From NCBI GenBank assembly GCA_900473185.1, contig UCKU01000013.1, positions 286,394 to 350,393 on the forward strand: DNA of 64,000 nucleotides, given 5' to 3'. Positions 25,681 to 34,504 of this stretch are shown one piece after another. Source of the stretch: Hyphomicrobiales bacterium (GTDB lineage Bacteria; Pseudomonadota; Alphaproteobacteria; Rhizobiales; Rhizobiaceae). A program made the translations under genes and the position numbers. Under the pieces are notes generated by a model that was not told the DNA's origin, ran no database searches, and was given only the letters and a program-made list of their open reading frames with translations. Every line of letters begins with the position of its first letter. The stretch's first letter is position 1.

Positions 25681-27486
25681 ATGAGAATAAGCACGATCAC
25701 CAACTGGGCCTACGGTATAACCGTGATCCTCACGGCACTTTCGGCTGTTGCTTTCATCATGTCGTCGCGCAGCGCCGACGACGAAAGGCGTGCGGTTGAG
25801 GAACATCTCGCTCTCGATACGCTGACCGAACAGCTTGAGACGGGTGCGGAAGTCTCCAGCGATGAAGCAAGGCTCTACGTCATGCGCGGCGAACAGCGCC
25901 ACCTCGATGCCTTCAAGGCGGACGAGGAGACCGAACGGCGGCGCGAAACGGCGGCCGAGCAGATTGCCGCAAGGGACATATCTGTTGTCGAGCGGAATAT
26001 TCTCGAGGGCATGGACAAGCAGGCTGAGGCACTTGACGCGGTGGAAGCCGCCGCTGTCGATACTTTCCAGAGGGGGGACAGACAGGCAGCGCAGCAAACA
26101 CTTTTCGGGGCGGAGCACGAGCGGTTGCAAACGGCTCTCATGGAGTCGGCCGGGCATCTGCGCGATATCACGGCGACACGCACTGGAGCGGCACTCGATG
26201 ATGCACGCCGGCGCAGCGACCAATGGAACCTTGCCGCCAAGATCATGCTGGCGATGACCGGCTTGCTCTTCCTAGCCGTGCTCTACTTTATCCTGCGGCG
26301 CCGCGTGGCCATGCCTCTGGTGCGCATGACCGGCATCGTTACCCGGCTCGCGAGGCAGGATTACGCGGTCGAGGTCCCTGACGACCACCGCCGCGATGAA
26401 ATCGGCGAGATGAACGAGGCCATCCAGATCTTTCGCGAAAACGGGCTTGAGCGTGAACGCTTGGATGCGGAGCGGCGGGCTGACCAGCATACCAAGGATC
26501 TCATCCTGCAGATGATGCATCGCCTTCAGGCCTGTGAAAATCAACATGAACTGGCCGATGTCGTTGCGCGCTTCGCGCCGCAGATCTTTCCAGGCATTGC
26601 CGGAAGTCTTTATATCCTCAACGAGGATAAGTCCGCTCTTGCGCAAGCCGGCACGTGGCTGGAGCCTGTCAATGCGCAGGCGGCCTTTCCGGCCAATGCC
26701 TGCTGGGCTCTGCGACGCGGCCGCCCGCATATGAGCGGCACTGGTGACGGTGATGTGTCGTGCCAGCATGTCGAGGGGAGTGGTGTTGCGGCCTCCTGTT
26801 TCCCGTTGACGGCGCAGGGGGATATGATCGGTCTCCTCTATCTCGAGGAGCGTCACGGGCAGACACCAGTGCTGGACAATGTCCGCCTCTATCTGGAGCT
26901 GATCGCCGAGAATGTCGGGTTGGCGGTCGCCAATCTGCAGTTTCGTGAAAAACTAACCGATCTTGCCATCCGCGATCCGTTGACCGCGCTCTTCAACCGC
27001 CGTTTCCTCGACGACACGCTGCATCGGCGTGGGCGCGACAATGGCGAAGAGCCACTCGCCTGCCTGATGATCGACATCGATCATTTCAAGCGTTTCAACG
27101 ACCAGTTCGGTCACGATGCCGGCGACATGGTCATGCAATATGTCGGGCAGGTCCTGCGCAGCGCTGTCGCCAATATCGGCAACGCATTCCGTTTCGGCGG
27201 GGAGGAATTTACCGTTCTGCTGCCTGACTGCAGCGAAGAGGATGGTTTCGAATTCGCTGAAAAATTGCGTGCGCAGATCGGCGGCGCGGCCCTTTCGTAC
27301 TCAGGTCAGATCATTGGCGCAGTAACGGTATCAATCGGTGTGGCGGTATCACCTGCAGAAGGCGCAGTCGATACGCTGGTCAGTCGCGCCGACGCGGCCC
27401 TTCTCGACGCCAAGGCCAAGGGCCGCAATAAAACTGTTCTGGCAAGCAATTTGAGCAGGCGACCGCCGGAAACGCTGCGCGCCTGA
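25681..27486 (+). CDS. Membrane diguanylate cyclase (HAMP-GAF-GGDEF)
   Basis: A 601-residue enzyme that makes cyclic di-GMP. An N-terminal membrane helix (about 8-28), a periplasmic helical sensor region (about 30-180) and a second helix (about 188-205) are followed by a HAMP domain (about 205-260), a GAF domain (about 280-420) and the GGDEF domain (about 430-595). The active-site motif is GGEEF at 506-510, preceded by the metal site in MIDIDHFKRFND. The canonical inhibitory RxxD site upstream of the motif is replaced by ANIG at 497-500, so product inhibition through that site is not expected. The GAF ligand is unknown. Confidence 0.92.
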   Translation: MRISTITNWAYGITVILTALSAVAFIMSSRSADDERRAVEEHLALDTLTEQLETGAEVSSDEARLYVMRGEQRHLDAFKADEETERRRETAAEQIAARDISVVERNILEGMDKQAEALDAVEAAAVDTFQRGDRQAAQQTLFGAEHERLQTALMESAGHLRDITATRTGAALDDARRRSDQWNLAAKIMLAMTGLLFLAVLYFILRRRVAMPLVRMTGIVTRLARQDYAVEVPDDHRRDEIGEMNEAIQIFRENGLERERLDAERRADQHTKDLILQMMHRLQACENQHELADVVARFAPQIFPGIAGSLYILNEDKSALAQAGTWLEPVNAQAAFPANACWALRRGRPHMSGTGDGDVSCQHVEGSGVAASCFPLTAQGDMIGLLYLEERHGQTPVLDNVRLYLELIAENVGLAVANLQFREKLTDLAIRDPLTALFNRRFLDDTLHRRGRDNGEEPLACLMIDIDHFKRFNDQFGHDAGDMVMQYVGQVLRSAVANIGNAFRFGGEEFTVLLPDCSEEDGFEFAEKLRAQIGGAALSYSGQIIGAVTVSIGVAVSPAEGAVDTLVSRADAALLDAKAKGRNKTVLASNLSRRPPETLRA

Positions 27487-27511
27487 TATCAGCAAAGAAG
27501 CGGTATGCCGG

Positions 27512-27712
27512 TCAGTTGCCGGGGACGCTATGCGGGGCATGTTCGACAATCTCGCGGGCTGCGCCGTAGTCGCGCTCGTGGGCTGAGCGGAAGCGATGTT
27601 CGGTGCGGCCAGTCAGATCACGATAATAGCGGTCGGTCATGCCATCGGCATAGGTGCCGGTATCGGCGTCGAATTCTTCAGTCGACGGCTTGATCGAGAA
27701 AAATTTGAACAT
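27512..27712 (-). CDS. Small soluble protein, unknown function
   Basis: A 66-residue protein that I do not recognise. It is rich in charged and aromatic residues (DGMTDRYYRDLTGRTEHRF, then SAHERDYGAAREIVEH). The ATG at 27712 has a well-placed GGAGG nine bases upstream, which supports real coding. An EcfG-like promoter lies just upstream, so it may belong to the alphaproteobacterial general stress response. It is convergent with the diguanylate cyclase, 25 bases apart. Confidence 0.6.
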   Translation of the reverse strand: MFKFFSIKPSTEEFDADTGTYADGMTDRYYRDLTGRTEHRFRSAHERDYGAAREIVEHAPHSVPGN

Positions 27713-27738
27713 CTTCGAGGTCCTCCACAGCGGCTATC

Positions 27739-27764
27739 AACATCCGGACGTGTCGTTCGGTTCC
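27739..27764 (-). promoter_or_regulatory. EcfG-like promoter
   Basis: On the minus strand GGAAC (27764-27760) and TGTT (27742-27739) are separated by 17 bases, one mismatch from the alphaproteobacterial general-stress consensus GGAAC-N16/17-CGTT. It would start transcription about 20 bases before the ATG at 27712. No experimental support is available from the sequence. Confidence 0.4.
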
Positions 27765-27852
27765 TTCTCCAAGATCATTATAACGAAAAAATTAACCATG
27801 TTTAAACAAACGGTATGTGTTTGGCCGCATGCCGCCTGATTGCTTAAGATTT

Positions 27853-28872
27853 TCATGCCTGATGCAAAAGCAGCGCCAGCAACTGCTGCAGCGAAACTCC
27901 GCCCAGCAGCCGACCCTCCTGTGACACGACAGCGGCAGAGGAGACGTTACCGCGAGACATTTCGCGCAACGCCCCTTCGATATCCATATCTTCGGAAAGC
28001 TGCAGCTGGCTTTCGACCGGGACTTGCTTCGCGACGGCACCGATCTTGATGACCCGGCCGCGATTGACCTCCTTGACGAAGGCGGCGATGTAATCATTGG
28101 CGGGATTGAGGACGATTTCAGCCGCCGAACCCTGCTGGATGACCTCACCGTCGCGCAGGATGGCGATTTTCTCTCCGAGCCGAAGAGCTTCGTCGAGATC
28201 GTGGGTGATGAAAACCACCGTTTTCTTCAGATCCTTCTGCAGCTCGAGGAGGACGGTCTGCATGTCGACGCGGATCAGCGGATCGAGCGCCGAATAGGCC
28301 TCGTCCATCAGCAGGATTTCGGCATCATTGGTGAGTGCTCGCGCCAGGCCAACGCGCTGTTGCATACCGCCGGAGAGCTGGTTCGGATAGTGCCCATGAA
28401 AGCCCTCCAGGCCGACGCGCTTGATCCAGGTATTGGCCCGTTCCTCACGCTCCGCCTTGGCGACACCCTGGATTTCCAGACCGTAGACGGTGTTCTGCAG
28501 CACGTTGCGATGCGGCAGGAGCCCGAAACGCTGGAAGACCATGGCGGTCTTGCGGCGGCGGAATTCACGAAGCTGCAAGGCATCCATGCGGCAGACATCC
28601 TCGCCGCCACAGAGGACTTCGCCCGAAGTCGGGTCGATCAGACGGTTGATGTGGCGGATCAGCGTCGATTTGCCGGAGCCGGAAAGACCCATGATGACGG
28701 TGATCTTGCCGCCGGGGATGGTGATGTTGATGTCTTTCAGCCCCAGCACATGACCATGCACTTTGTTGAGCTCGGTCTTCGACATGCCCTTGCTGACGGC
28801 TTCCACATAGTCGCGGCCGCGCGGGCCGAAGATCTTGAAGAGGCTCCGGATCTCGATAGAATTGCTAGCCAT
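27853..28872 (-). CDS. Quaternary-amine ABC importer, ATPase subunit
   Basis: A 339-residue ATPase of the glycine betaine/choline/proline class (ProV/OpuAA/ChoV type). The Walker A motif lies in MGLSGSGKSTLIRH, the signature in LSGGMQQRVGLARAL, Walker B in ILLMDEAYSALDPLIR and the switch His in ITHDLDEAL. The N-terminal GRDYVEAVSKGMSKTELNK extension and a C-terminal CBS-like part (about 280-335) are typical of this class and can sense ionic strength. The start at 28872 has GGGAG upstream and overlaps the end of the permease gene by 8 bases; upstream in-frame starts run into that gene. It is the last gene of a three-gene importer operon. Confidence 0.93.
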   Translation of the reverse strand: MASNSIEIRSLFKIFGPRGRDYVEAVSKGMSKTELNKVHGHVLGLKDINITIPGGKITVIMGLSGSGKSTLIRHINRLIDPTSGEVLCGGEDVCRMDALQLREFRRRKTAMVFQRFGLLPHRNVLQNTVYGLEIQGVAKAEREERANTWIKRVGLEGFHGHYPNQLSGGMQQRVGLARALTNDAEILLMDEAYSALDPLIRVDMQTVLLELQKDLKKTVVFITHDLDEALRLGEKIAILRDGEVIQQGSAAEIVLNPANDYIAAFVKEVNRGRVIKIGAVAKQVPVESQLQLSEDMDIEGALREMSRGNVSSAAVVSQEGRLLGGVSLQQLLALLLHQA

Positions 28873-29752
28873 GCACGATCTCCCGATGCTTCTGGAGCCG
28901 CAGGCCATAGGCCTGGCTGATCCGGTCGAAAATGATGGCAATGCCGACGATTGCGAGACCGTTGAAGACGCCGAGGGTGAAATACTGATTGGAGATGGCC
29001 TTTAGTACCGGCTGGCCAAGCCCTTGAACGCCGATCATGGAGGCGATGACCACCATGGCGAGCGCCATCATGATTGTCTGGTTGATGCCGGCCATGATGG
29101 TTGGCAGCGCCAGCGGCAGCTGGACGTTGCGAAGCTTCTGCCAGCTCGACGAACCGAAGGCATCGGCTGCCTCCAGCACATTCTCGTCCACCATGCGGAT
29201 GCCGAGATTGGTGAGGCGGATCATCGGCGGCAGGGCGTAGATGACGACGGCAATGACACCAGGCACGCGACCGATGCCGAGAAGCATGACGACGGGGATC
29301 AGGTAGACGAAGCTCGGCATGGTCTGCATGACGTCGAGGATCGGATTGACGATCTTCTGCATCGTATTCGACCGTGCCATCAGGATGCCGAGCGGCAGGC
29401 CGATCACGATCGAAAGCACGGTACAGACGAAGATCATCGACACGGTCTTCATCGTATCTTGCCACATGTCGAAATAGCCGATGACGAGAAGCGTCAGAAC
29501 GCAGCCGATAACGACCTTCCAGCTGCGGCTGGCAAACCAGGCAATGGCGGCAAAAACAATCAGAATGATTGGCCAGGGTGTGCCGGTCAGCAGCCGTTCG
29601 GCCCAGATAAGAAAACTCTGCAGCGGGTTGAAAGCTGCTTCGATGCTGTCGCCATAGGCGCGTGTGAAGGCACGAAATCCTTCATCGACGCTCTTCTTCA
29701 GCTCGCGCAGCACGTCGTCATTCATTGTCGGAAATTTCCAGAGCCAATCCAT
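28865..29752 (-). CDS. Quaternary-amine ABC importer, permease subunit
   Basis: A 295-residue permease of the ProW/ChoW class from the ATG at 29752. After a soluble N-terminal part (about 1-60) come helices at about 62-80, 85-100, 108-135 (VSMIFVCTVLSIVIGLPLGI) and several more to the C-terminus. The EAA-type loop that contacts the ATPase is seen in LEAADAFGSSSWQKLRNVQLPLALPTIMAG. An in-frame ATG at 29842 would add 30 residues of poor composition. It lies between the binding-protein and ATPase genes of the same importer. Confidence 0.92.
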   Translation of the reverse strand: MDWLWKFPTMNDDVLRELKKSVDEGFRAFTRAYGDSIEAAFNPLQSFLIWAERLLTGTPWPIILIVFAAIAWFASRSWKVVIGCVLTLLVIGYFDMWQDTMKTVSMIFVCTVLSIVIGLPLGILMARSNTMQKIVNPILDVMQTMPSFVYLIPVVMLLGIGRVPGVIAVVIYALPPMIRLTNLGIRMVDENVLEAADAFGSSSWQKLRNVQLPLALPTIMAGINQTIMMALAMVVIASMIGVQGLGQPVLKAISNQYFTLGVFNGLAIVGIAIIFDRISQAYGLRLQKHREIVHG

Positions 29753-29857
29753 AGCCGTTCCCAAAATAGATAGCGGCGGCGGCCGATTGTTGTTTTGGCC
29801 GTCGCGCCGAAGGATTGTCTGGGCAGCGGCAAGGCTGCCCATGTCATGTCTGAGTGA

Positions 29858-30856
29858 TTAGAGCGAAGCCTTGATCTTTTCGGCGGCTTCCGGCGAGACC
29901 CAGTCCTTCCAGAGGGGCTCATTATTCTTCAGGAAGTATTTGGCGCCGTCTTCGCCGGTTGCCTGGTTGTCGGTCATCCAGGCGATCAGCTTGTTGACGG
30001 TATCATTGGTCCAGGCCCGCTTCTTCAGATAATCGATGGCAGGGCCGCCGCGATCTGCAAAACTCTTGCTGATCAGCGTCTTCACGTCATCTGCCGGCCA
30101 GGCGTTCGGCTTGGGATCGGCACAATCGGCAATCGAGGTGCAACGCTTCCATTCGGCCGCGTCATATTCCGTGCCGTAGCCGAGCTTGACCATCTCATAT
30201 TTGCCGAGCAGGGAGGTCGGTGCCCAATAATAGCCGACCCAGGGCTGCTTGCCTTCATAGGCCTTGGCGATCGAGCCATCGAGGCCTGCGGCCGAACCGG
30301 TGTCGACAAGCGTAAAGCCGGCTTTTTCAGCGCCATAGGCCTTGAAGAGTTGGGCGGTGACGACAGTTCCGCCCCAGCCCTGAGGGCCATTGAAGACCGC
30401 GCCCTTGCTCTTGTCTTCCGGTGCCGGGAAGAGTTCAGGATGCTTCAGAAGGTCGGGGATGGTCTTAACGTCGGGATGGGCGTCGGCGATGTATTTGGGG
30501 ATCCACCAGCCCTGGATTGCGCCATCGGAGAGGATCTTGGCGCCTTCGACGACCTTGCCGCCTTCAAGGCCACGCTTCACCAGTTCCGGCTGAAGGCTGA
30601 CCCAGGCTTCCGGGGCGATATCCGGTTCGCCTTTTTCTGCCATGGAGGTCAGGGTAGGGACGGTATCGCCAGTGACGATTTCGGCCGTGCAGCCGTACCC
30701 TTCCTCAAGGATGATCTTGTCGAGGCTTGCAGCCACTTCTGCGGACTGCCAGTTCATGCTCGCGATCGTGACATTGCCGCAATCGGCTGCAAAAACGCTG
30801 CCGCTCGCGAGCATCGTGCCGGCTGCAAAGATGGTGGATGCCAAAAGTACTTTCAT
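29858..30856 (-). CDS. Quaternary-amine ABC importer, substrate-binding protein
   Basis: A 332-residue periplasmic binding protein of the OpuAC/ProX/ChoX class. Residues 1-23 are a signal peptide ending in GSVFAA. The mature protein has the class pattern ITIASMNWQSAEVAA-like start, an APEAWVSLQPELVKRG segment, and Trp/Tyr residues in QGWWIPKYI and PWVGYYWAPT that form the aromatic box for quaternary ammonium groups. It should bind choline, glycine betaine or proline betaine; the sequence does not decide which. It is the first gene of the importer operon and has GAGGGAA before the ATG. Confidence 0.92.
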   Translation of the reverse strand: MKVLLASTIFAAGTMLASGSVFAADCGNVTIASMNWQSAEVAASLDKIILEEGYGCTAEIVTGDTVPTLTSMAEKGEPDIAPEAWVSLQPELVKRGLEGGKVVEGAKILSDGAIQGWWIPKYIADAHPDVKTIPDLLKHPELFPAPEDKSKGAVFNGPQGWGGTVVTAQLFKAYGAEKAGFTLVDTGSAAGLDGSIAKAYEGKQPWVGYYWAPTSLLGKYEMVKLGYGTEYDAAEWKRCTSIADCADPKPNAWPADDVKTLISKSFADRGGPAIDYLKKRAWTNDTVNKLIAWMTDNQATGEDGAKYFLKNNEPLWKDWVSPEAAEKIKASL

Positions 30857-31349
30857 TTTTTTGTTCCCTCTGGTCGCGGTGCATCCTTAACCCGGGCGCC
30901 GGCGGCACCGCGTGCGCCGACCCTTGCATTGAGCCTGCTTTAGGACCGCAACGGCCATTCTGGTTGCGTCAGAAAATGGCGTATTAGAGCCTTCTTTCAA
31001 GGCTGTCTTAAATACGGCGTCGCTGACGGAATGATGGTGTGGCGTAGTCCCGCCTCGGTTGCCCATTTCGTTCGAAGAGTTCGTCGACTAGGAGCTCGGA
31101 CCACCATTCAATTGCGATAGATGGTTCGCGAGAATCGCTTCGAACAGATCACGTCAACACTTTCGTCCTCTGTGCACCTGGCAGATCTCCAACCTCGGCT
31201 TCGTTTTCCACAACCGCAAAAAATACGGCTCATCGACGCGCTTGCCAGAAGTTGGATACTAATATATTACATTCGCATCAAACCGTGTGGAGGCGGTCCT
31301 TGATGATTTCAAACGCTCGACTGCTGACTTTCTTCTTGGAAAGAATGCG
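30857..31349. promoter_or_regulatory. Divergent control region with TAATATATTA palindrome
   Basis: This region of almost 500 bases separates the importer operon from the GntR gene. TAATATATTA at 31260-31269 is a perfect palindrome about 80 nt before the ATG at 31350, a plausible operator for the GntR-type regulator. Otherwise I see no gene. A GTG at 31287 in the regulator frame has GTGGAGG nearby but would give a non-conserved leader. Confidence 0.4.
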
Positions 31350-32138
31350 ATGAATTCGCCCTCCGGAATCGCGCGCAAGAAGCGCTCCCTGCAAGGGGTC
31401 ACGGTGCTTTCGCATCAGCGGGCGGCTGCCCCGCGGGCAGCGACGCTGGTCTACAATGCGCTTCTCGACGACATCGTTTCGCTGCGCCGCAAGCCGATGG
31501 AGTTGTTAAACGAGAAGGAACTCGAAGCGCAGTTCGGCGTCAGCCGCACGCCGATCCGTGAAGCCATCATCCGACTTGCTGATGACGGCCTCGTCGATGT
31601 CTTTCCGCAATCCGGCACTTTCGTCTCCCGCATTCCGCGCCGCGCGCTCCACGAAGCGATCCTGGTGCGCAAGGCGCTGGAGGACACGACGGTTTCGATC
31701 GCGGTTGAGAAGATGAGGCCGGCGGGCCTGCGTGCGCTGGAGCGCAATCTTGCTGATCTGGATGCCTGCCACCGCGATGGCGATGTCGCGACCTTCCACG
31801 TCATCGACAATGATTTCCACCAGCTCATCAGCAATATCGCCGGCTTTCCCGGCATCTGGGCGATCATCCAGCAGGTCAAGGTTCACAGCGACCGTTACCG
31901 CCTGCTGACGCTACCGCAGCAGGGCCGCCTGGCGCGTGTCATCGAGGAGCATGCTGCCATCATCGATTGCATGCGAACCGGCGACAAGGACGGGGCGAAG
32001 GCCGCGATGGAGTTCCATCTCGGCAAGCTGCTGCACGAAGTCGAAAAGGCCGAGATGCTCGACCCAGCCTATTTCATTGAGGATGCCCCGCACGCGTCGG
32101 CATCCGGAGGAGAGAAGGACAATTCCAATGCAGACTGA
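31350..32138 (+). CDS. GntR-family regulator (FadR/FCD type)
   Basis: A 262-residue regulator. The winged helix at about 30-95 contains NEKELEAQFGVSRTPIREAI and LADDGLVDVFPQSGTFV. The FCD effector domain follows, with metal or ligand residues in DNDFHQLI, EEHAAII and MEFHLGKL. FCD regulators next to kdu genes respond to hexuronate intermediates. The ATG at 31350 is chosen over a GTG at 31287 because the extra residues look non-homologous. The kduI start lies 11 bases inside the end of this gene, so the regulator is probably co-transcribed with the genes it controls. Confidence 0.88.
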   Translation: MNSPSGIARKKRSLQGVTVLSHQRAAAPRAATLVYNALLDDIVSLRRKPMELLNEKELEAQFGVSRTPIREAIIRLADDGLVDVFPQSGTFVSRIPRRALHEAILVRKALEDTTVSIAVEKMRPAGLRALERNLADLDACHRDGDVATFHVIDNDFHQLISNIAGFPGIWAIIQQVKVHSDRYRLLTLPQQGRLARVIEEHAAIIDCMRTGDKDGAKAAMEFHLGKLLHEVEKAEMLDPAYFIEDAPHASASGGEKDNSNAD

Positions 32139-32964
32139 CGTACGGCACGCCTCCCACCCCGAAGCTGTCAGGAGCTTCGATACGGAAACGCTGCGGCGCC
32201 ACTTCCTGGTCGAGACGGTGTTTGTGCCTGGCGAAATCAGGCTGACCTATTCGCATTACGACCGCATGGTCATCGGCGGAGCCGCACCGCTCAGCACGGC
32301 ACTCGTACTCACGGCGCCGAAGGCGATCGGTCAGGACACGTTTCTGGCGGAGCGTGAGCTTGGCGTGCTGAATGTCGGCAATTCCGGCCGCGTGATCGTC
32401 GATGGCACGACTTACACTCTGGCGAAATATGACTGCCTCTATGTCGGCAGGAGCGCCATCGATATCAGTTTCGAAAGTGCGAAGGCTGCCGATCCGGCAA
32501 AATTCTATCTGGTCTCGACGCCGGCCCATGCAAGCCACCCGACCGTGCTTCTGACGCGCGACAAGGCGCGGCATCTGACGCCCGGCGAGGCGGCAACCGC
32601 CAACAAGCGTTCGATCTATCAGTATATCCATCCGGAGGTCTGCCAGTCCTGCCAGCTGACCATGGGCTTCACCAGCCTGGAGACCGGCAGCATCTGGAAC
32701 ACCATGCCAAGCCACACGCATGACCGTCGCATGGAAGCCTATCTCTATTTCGACCTCGATGCCGATCAGCGCGTCTTCCATTTCATGGGCGAGCCGCAGC
32801 AGACGCGTCACATGCTCGTCGCCAACGAACAGGCGATCATCTCGCCTCCCTGGTCGATCCATTCCGGCGCGGGCACCAAAAATTACAGCTTCATCTGGGC
32901 GATGGCCGGCGACAACAAGAGTTTCACCGACATGGACCATATCGCCATCGGCGATCTGAGGTGA
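32128..32964 (+). CDS. kduI: 5-dehydro-4-deoxy-D-glucuronate isomerase KduI
   Basis: A 278-residue cupin enzyme converting 5-keto-4-deoxyuronate, formed from unsaturated uronates, into 2,5-diketo-3-deoxygluconate. The zinc ligands are all present: His196, His198 and Glu203 in PSHTHDRRMEAYLYFDL, and His245 in PPWSIHSGAGT, at the same numbers as in the E. coli enzyme. AGGAGAGAAGG precedes the ATG at 32128, which overlaps the regulator gene. It is followed at once by kduD, which takes the next step of the pathway. Confidence 0.96.
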   Translation: MQTDVRHASHPEAVRSFDTETLRRHFLVETVFVPGEIRLTYSHYDRMVIGGAAPLSTALVLTAPKAIGQDTFLAERELGVLNVGNSGRVIVDGTTYTLAKYDCLYVGRSAIDISFESAKAADPAKFYLVSTPAHASHPTVLLTRDKARHLTPGEAATANKRSIYQYIHPEVCQSCQLTMGFTSLETGSIWNTMPSHTHDRRMEAYLYFDLDADQRVFHFMGEPQQTRHMLVANEQAIISPPWSIHSGAGTKNYSFIWAMAGDNKSFTDMDHIAIGDLR

Positions 32965-33725
32965 TGGCGATGCAGGCTCTTTTCGACCTCTCGGGAAAAA
33001 CCGCCGTCGTCACAGGCGCCAATACTGGCATCGGACAAGGTATTGCCGCAGCACTTGCGGAGGCCGGCGCTTCGATCGTCGCTGTTGGCCGCTCATCGAT
33101 GGATGAGACCGAAGCCTTGGTCGCTAATGCGGGTTCTAAATTCCACGTCATCAAGGCCGACCTCGGTACGATCGAGCCGGTCAAGCTGATCGTTGCGGAG
33201 GCGCTGGAGCGCTTTGGAGCGCTCGATATCCTCGTCAACAATGCGGGCATCATCCGCCGTGCCGATGCGATCGACTTCACCGAGGAAGACTGGGACGCGG
33301 TGATGAACGTCAACCTGAAGACGGCCTTTTTTCTGTCTCAGGCGGCTGCGCGCCACATGCTGGAAAAGGGGCGCGGCAAGATCATCAACATCGCTTCGCT
33401 GCTATCCTTTCAGGGCGGTATCCGCATCCCGTCCTACACGGCCTCGAAGAGCGGCCTTGCAGGTTTGACACGGCTGCTCGCCTGCGAATGGGCGGGCAAG
33501 GGCGTGAACGTCAATGCCATCGCCCCCGGCTATTTCGTGACCAACAACACGACGGCGCTGCGCGAGGATGCCGATCGCAATGCGAGCATCCTGGCCCGCA
33601 TCCCGGCCGGCCGCTGGGGCGAACCCGGCGATATCGGCGGTGCCGCCGTGTTCCTGGCATCAGCTGCGTCCGACTATGTGCATGGCACGGTTCTGCCTGT
33701 CGATGGAGGCTGGCTGGCGCGCTGA
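32964..33725 (+). CDS. kduD: 2-dehydro-3-deoxy-D-gluconate 5-dehydrogenase KduD
   Basis: A 253-residue SDR that reduces 2,5-diketo-3-deoxygluconate to 2-keto-3-deoxygluconate with NADH. It shows the nucleotide motif TGANTGIGQG, NNAG in VNNAGIIRRA, and the catalytic Ser and Tyr-x3-Lys in NIASLLSFQGGIRIPSYTASK. The IIRRADAIDFTEEDWDAVM stretch is characteristic of KduD. The ATG at 32964 overlaps the kduI stop by one base; a GTG at 32961 and an ATG at 32970 are alternatives. The kinase and aldolase for the product (KdgK, KdgA) are not encoded in the window. Confidence 0.93.
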   Translation: MAMQALFDLSGKTAVVTGANTGIGQGIAAALAEAGASIVAVGRSSMDETEALVANAGSKFHVIKADLGTIEPVKLIVAEALERFGALDILVNNAGIIRRADAIDFTEEDWDAVMNVNLKTAFFLSQAAARHMLEKGRGKIINIASLLSFQGGIRIPSYTASKSGLAGLTRLLACEWAGKGVNVNAIAPGYFVTNNTTALREDADRNASILARIPAGRWGEPGDIGGAAVFLASAASDYVHGTVLPVDGGWLAR

Positions 33726-33812
33726 CGCGACAGCCGGGAGGAGACATGACGCCTTCCTGTGGGAGGGCGAGGCTGCGTCAGTGGAGTTGGCGTGGCCGGA
33801 ATGGAGGAGGAC

Positions 33813-34496
33813 ATGCAGTACCAGTTCGATTTTTCGGCCTTGCTGCCTTATTGGAGCGATTTCCTATCGGGCGCGCTTGTCACGATCGAGATTACCGTCT
33901 TTTCGGTGATCATCGGTCTGGTGATCGGCGTTGCTTGCGCGATTGCCCGTCGCTCGGATATCGGGCCGCTGCGTGCCCTCGTCAGCATTTATGTCGAGAC
34001 CGTGCGCAACACGCCGTTCATCGTCCAGATCTTCTTCATTTTCTTCGGCCTCTCCTCGGTCGGCATCCGCCTGCCGATCATTGCGGCCGCCGTCTTCGCC
34101 ATGGTCATCAATGTCGGTGCCTACACAGCCGAGATCGTGCGCGCCGGCATGGATTCCATCCATCCGAGCCAGATCGAGGCGGCTGAAGCGCTGGGCTTAT
34201 CGAAGCTGCAAATCTACCGCGATATCATCCTTCTGCCAGCAATCGAGCGCGTCTACCCGGCACTCTCCAGCCAGTTCATCCTGATGATGCTGTCTACCTC
34301 GATCGCATCGCAGATCTCCGCAGAGGAACTGACGGGTGTCGCCAACAATATCCAGTCGAACACCTTCCGATCGCTGGAAACCTATATGGTCGTCGCGGTC
34401 CTCTACATCGCCATCACTTATCTGATGCGGGCAGGCTTCTATGGCCTCGGTCTCATCGCCTTCCCGCGCCGTCGCCGGCTCGGCACGTCGCTCTAG
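33813..34496 (+). CDS. Polar amino acid-type ABC permease
   Basis: A 227-residue permease of the His/Glu/Gln (HisMQ/GltJK) class. Membrane segments lie at about 10-35, 45-65, 75-100, 140-165 and 190-210. The ATPase-contact loop is in SQIEAAEALGLSKLQIYRDI. GGAGGAGG precedes the ATG at 33813; an upstream in-frame ATG at 33759 would add a non-homologous leader. It forms a heteromeric channel with the next gene's product. It is placed 87 bp after kduD on the same strand, which suggests the importer serves the same pathway. Confidence 0.9.
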   Translation: MQYQFDFSALLPYWSDFLSGALVTIEITVFSVIIGLVIGVACAIARRSDIGPLRALVSIYVETVRNTPFIVQIFFIFFGLSSVGIRLPIIAAAVFAMVINVGAYTAEIVRAGMDSIHPSQIEAAEALGLSKLQIYRDIILLPAIERVYPALSSQFILMMLSTSIASQISAEELTGVANNIQSNTFRSLETYMVVAVLYIAITYLMRAGFYGLGLIAFPRRRRLGTSL

Positions 34497-34504
34497 AGGT
34501 CACC

